Assembly (NCBI GenBank): GCA_963682055.1
Contig: OY821741.1
Coordinates: 7,571,501 to 7,635,500 of the forward strand
Length of the DNA: 64,000 nucleotides
From: Primula veris
Lineage: Eukaryota; Streptophyta; Magnoliopsida; Ericales; Primulaceae
Reading direction: 5' to 3'
In this document: piece by piece, positions 61,130 through 64,000 of the stretch
How positions within the stretch are numbered: the stretch's first letter is position 1
Layout: every line of letters begins with the position of its first letter
Position numbers and translations under genes: made by a program
Notes under the pieces: model-generated
Seen by the model: the letters and a program-made list of their open reading frames with translations, nothing else
The model's database searches: none
What the model was told of the DNA's origin: nothing

Positions 61130-61418
61130 GAGGACTGCCTTCGGTCCGGTTCGGTTTGTTTTTTTTACAAAATCAAAACCGATCAGATTTTTCAGTTCGG
61201 TTTTTTTTGGCTTTCGGTCTTTTTATTTTTTGGACCGAACCGGTTTGTTTCGGTCCGGTTTCGGTCTTTCGATTTTTTTTGGGTTTTTTTTCGGTTTTTC
61301 TTCGGTTTTTTCGGGTTTTTTTGGTTCGGTTTAATTGTAAAACGAAACCGACCCAAAAAAGTTTCGGTCTTTTTCGGTTCGGTTTGATTCGATTTTTTTA
61401 GGTTTTCGCACAGCCCTA
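61130..61418. mobile_element. hAT-like element rich in CGGTTCGGTTT
   Basis: The ends GAGGACTGCC and GCACAGCCCTA are weak inverted repeats. The flanks GATACGAT (61122-61129) and GATATGAT (61419-61426) differ at one base of eight. The interior is made of CGGTTCGG/CGGTTTCGG runs. Frames across it (such as 61113-61334) merely translate the low-complexity DNA. Confidence 0.65.
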
Positions 61419-61700
61419 GATATGATACCTTATATTTAAATCCATTAAAAATAAGTTTAATGAGGACCAAACCGTATTTCTCTAACTTAATAGTAATTAA
61501 CAAACCATTGTGTATTCAAAACCATAAATAAAAAGTCTAATGGGGACCAAACCGCCTTTCTATAATTTTATTGCAAATAACTCCATTAAAAATAGTTGTT
61601 TTGTAAAGTAACATGTAGATTTTGAAAACTGTGCAGTTGACCCAAATGAACATTTTTTGCTTTAGCAAATTACCACATGGTGTTCATTATTTATTCTTAT

Positions 61701-62417
61701 TTTGTATTTTTACATATAATTGTTTTATGTTAAATCACATCTTCCAATTATAAAGAGGAGTCCCACCAAAAATTAATGTAAAAAGACATAATAAAAGGTA
61801 TTTAATTCCTTTAATTTGATGAGCGTTTTGCTCACATGTAATTTTTGGGATTTATAAAGTAACCTGATTTTTCATCTTCCAACAAATCATATTTTGCTCA
61901 TAATATACGGCCCGTTTGTGGCATCAGATTTCTAGTAAAAAAACTGCTTTTAAAAAATAATGGAAAAAAAAACTTGTTTAACAAGAAACTTTAGTATAGT
62001 GTTTGCCACAGTGTGACGTATATACTTATAACTTATTCATATTGATAAGTCTCTAATAACCTTTTTTTTTTTATTTATAGATTTTTTAATTTTGAAGAAT
62101 CGACTGAAAAAGCTAAAAAAAGAATCTGTAAATTTCCAATTTCTCCGGTTTTGAGCTTTTTTTACTTAAAAACCAGTAGCTTCTTTTCAAAAGCTACTAA
62201 ACAGTCAAACCAAACAAATGTGGATTTTTTTAATCAAAAAGCTACAAAAATCGAAGTATGCTTTCAAACATGTACTATATAAAATACAAAATCTAAGAAT
62301 ATTGTCAAACATGCATTCAAAGTATATTCTTCCCTTTTCTCTTTTACTCAGATGTTAGAACACAAACAGAACCAAAGTCATATTTACCTCTATTTACGTA
62401 CATGCATATAAATACAA

Positions 62418-62466
<49 letters not shown>

Positions 62467-62609
62467 TATATATGTACATCAACTTAGACATGAACTTCTA
62501 TATTTTTTCGTAAAATCTTGATTTTGAACGTTTTTGCAAAAAAGTGTCCAAGTTGAAGTCTAAGTTCACGTTCATATAACATGTCCCACACATATATATA
62601 TATATATAT
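61701..62609. other. Intergenic with TA microsatellite
   Basis: No gene. A perfect (TA)n run covers about 62419-62461 and a shorter one 62592-62609. ACATCAACTTAGAC...GAACTT and AAGTTGAAGTCTAAGTTCACG (62475-62570) are imperfect inverted repeats. Confidence 0.6.
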
Positions 62610-63540
62610 TGTTGTGTGACATATTAGCTAGATATATAGGTATGGAAATACAAGCTAGTATAGAGAGATAAAAGATTCGTGTTTTATTCATTGATAAGTG
62701 TAGAGAGAGATTACATCAATAGACCCCCTAACACTCTTTATATAATAATAGAGGGTATTGATAAAACCATAACTTTGGTCGGTCGCGTTAGGCTTTTCAA
62801 CAATGATATAATGGTAAATCAATCGTGAATAAAGGACACTTCCTAATCTTTATTATTGTTCGGATTATTGTCCTTGTTCGGACTATTACATTTGCTCGGA
62901 TTAGTATTTCGGTTTTACAATTGTGCTCGATATGACTATTTAATCTCTCGTCTTCATCTTTCTCCCCTTTTATTCGGTGCTCGGCTGTCTTTTCTCGGTT
63001 TATTTCTCGAAGTGATATGCTTTGGTTAGTTTCTCTCTTTTCTTAACTTTTCTCTATATTTTTTGGATAGATTTTCTGGTGCTTTTCTAGGAGGGGTAGT
63101 TGGCTATTTATAGGCAACTGCGCCTTCTAAGATATTGACAAATGTCTTCATCTCAGGGATTTTTCAGACATGGGTCCCCATTTGATTGGGCTTGGGCTTT
63201 TGGTAGTAACACCTCAATTCCTATAAAAAGTATGAGATGACCCATTTAAGCGTTGGATACCCATTTATAAAGTGGGTTGGTTATTACCCGAATAAAATAT
63301 TCGGGTCTAATTTTTATGTTCTATCAAGTGCTCCCTGACTTTCTCGGCGTGGTTTCCATGTCGGGGGAGTCATGTTTGGTTTGTCGATAACGTTACTTCG
63401 GTCTTGTCCTTCCTAATGCTTCATCGAGAAACGCAATAGACTTATGACGGTTCCCAGGGGGGCACATTTAATGTTTCCTATCCTAATATCTTTCTTCGAG
63501 GAAAAATCCTATAAAGGGGTGTGCTCCCTCCATACTTAGA
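62610..63540. repeat. LTR-retrotransposon-like sequence
   Basis: It starts TGTTGTGTGACA beside a TA run. Read on the minus strand it contains TATATAAAGAGTG, a leader and AATAAAACAC, as in an LTR. Further right are CT-rich DNA, a TATTTATAGG box near 63106 and TGCTCCCTGAC-type sequence. Neither a second LTR nor a polymerase frame is in the window, so this is tentative. Confidence 0.35.
63510..63517 (+). promoter_or_regulatory. TATA box of the 106-aa coiled-coil gene
   Basis: TATAAAGG lies 53 bp before the start codon at 63571, a fitting distance for a short leader. Confidence 0.6.
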
Positions 63541-63570
63541 CATTTTACTTACTAATTTGCTCGTGACATA

Positions 63571-63891
63571 ATGGCTTCTTCAGGTTCTACTGGTGAGAGC
63601 TCCTTTAATTATATTTCATATTTAGAAACGGAAATCAAGAAATCTCGTACCGCGAATAAGAAACTCGTGGCCAAGGTTTCAGACTACAAGAAAAGGTTGT
63701 CTGACATGGATTCTGATCATCATGTGACGATGGCCGATCGGGATTGGGCCTACGAGCATATAAAGAAGCTCGAGGCTAATCTGGCTAAGCAGAAGGCAGC
63801 AAAAAGGGCCAATAAGCTTGCCTTCAAGGAGTTGCATGCTCGGTCTAAACCGAGTTCGGATGACGATGAAGAAGGCTCTTCCTCGAAATAA
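63571..63891 (+). CDS. Small coiled-coil protein, 106 aa, probably retroelement-associated
   Basis: Single-exon frame with its own TATA box and poly(A) signal. The protein has a Ser-rich start, a long charged helix (about residues 15-93) with heptad-like spacing (YLETEIKK, VSDYKKRLSDMD, IKKLEANLAKQKAAKR), and an acidic tail ending in DDDEEGSSSK. It has no enzyme motif, signal peptide or membrane span. Codon use is more GC-rich than its surroundings. The LTR-like flank suggests an accessory ORF of a large retrotransposon, but a host gene is possible. I do not recognise the family. Confidence 0.6.
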   Translation: MASSGSTGESSFNYISYLETEIKKSRTANKKLVAKVSDYKKRLSDMDSDHHVTMADRDWAYEHIKKLEANLAKQKAAKRANKLAFKELHARSKPSSDDDEEGSSSK

Positions 63892-63968
63892 TTAGTCTTG
63901 TAATTTCTGTTGTAATTTCTCTTGAATGGGGAGTCTTCTCCTCAGTTGTAATCGAAGTTTTTGAAATT

Positions 63969-63974
63969 AATAAA
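63969..63974 (+). terminator. Poly(A) signal AATAAA after the 106-aa gene
   Basis: AATAAA lies 78 bp after the stop codon, preceded by several TTGTAAT far-upstream-like motifs. Confidence 0.5.
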
Positions 63975-64000
63975 ATATTTCCCTTTCCTTGTTCTTGTCT

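Larger units (their letters stand above)
60798..61700. repeat. Direct duplication disrupted by two transposons
   Basis: The stretch from AAAGTCTAATGGG to CACGGTGTTCATTGTT (60810-61115) recurs at 61531-61690 (AAAGTCTAATGGGGACCAAAC to CACATGGTGTTCATTATT). A further partial copy begins near 61453. The first copy is interrupted by the element at 60912, and another lies just after it. Confidence 0.75.

Noticed and set aside
61113..61503. Phe/Gly-rich and Lys/Pro-rich frames
   Set aside because: They translate CGGTTCGGTTT low-complexity transposon DNA.

Overview
The window is nuclear DNA of a flowering plant, most likely a eudicot. It is AT-rich, its genes are spliced with GT-AG introns, its promoters and 5' leaders carry GA/CT repeats and telo-box motifs, and it holds Ty1/copia, CACTA, hAT-like, Harbinger-like and Mutator-like transposon relics. 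I see no rRNA, tRNA or CRISPR array. No species can be named from this sequence alone.

Layout. 1-3176: 3' part of a Ty1/copia retrotransposon (integrase, reverse transcriptase, RNase H, polypurine tract, 3' LTR). 3177-11690: gene-poor DNA dense in small transposons, including four copies of one CACTA-type MITE family, a hAT-like palindromic element and an LTR-like unit with two GC-rich tandem repeats. 11777-13764 (+): a complete two-exon GH17 beta-1,3-glucanase. 16575-26003 (-): an inositol-phosphate kinase of the ITPK family. Its two coding exons are 8.5 kb apart, and four decayed extra copies of exon 1 lie in the intron. 26-31 kb: MITEs and AT-rich spacer. 31414-33895 (-): C-terminal exons of a vacuolar/prevacuolar syntaxin (SYP2-like) whose first exons I cannot find. 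35410-36112: a nearly perfect 0.7-kb palindrome. About 36113-39903: a segment bounded by long inverted repeats that carries an amino-acid-permease exon and other gene pieces (Mutator/Pack-MULE-like). 40889-46917 (+): a two-exon plant gene of unknown function (190 aa); its intron is filled by a tandem array that repeatedly copies the exon 1 splice donor. 48587-55862 (-): a complete seven-exon RCD1/SRO gene (WWE, PARP-like, RST), probably with a further 5' UTR exon near 60.7 kb. 60.8-62.5 kb: nested MITEs. 62.6-64 kb: LTR-like DNA leading into a compact transcription unit for a 106-aa coiled-coil protein.

The genes do not form a pathway. The intact ones are ordinary housekeeping, stress or cell-wall genes: callose/glucan hydrolysis, inositol phosphate kinase and stress transcription hub. 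The unusual part is how repeats have reshaped them: exon 1 amplification in ITPK, donor-carrying repeats in the 190-aa gene, gene capture between long inverted repeats, and a palindrome with facing promoter-like arms. All exon joins were worked out by eye from splice consensus, reading phase and remembered family similarity; no alignment or transcript data were available.
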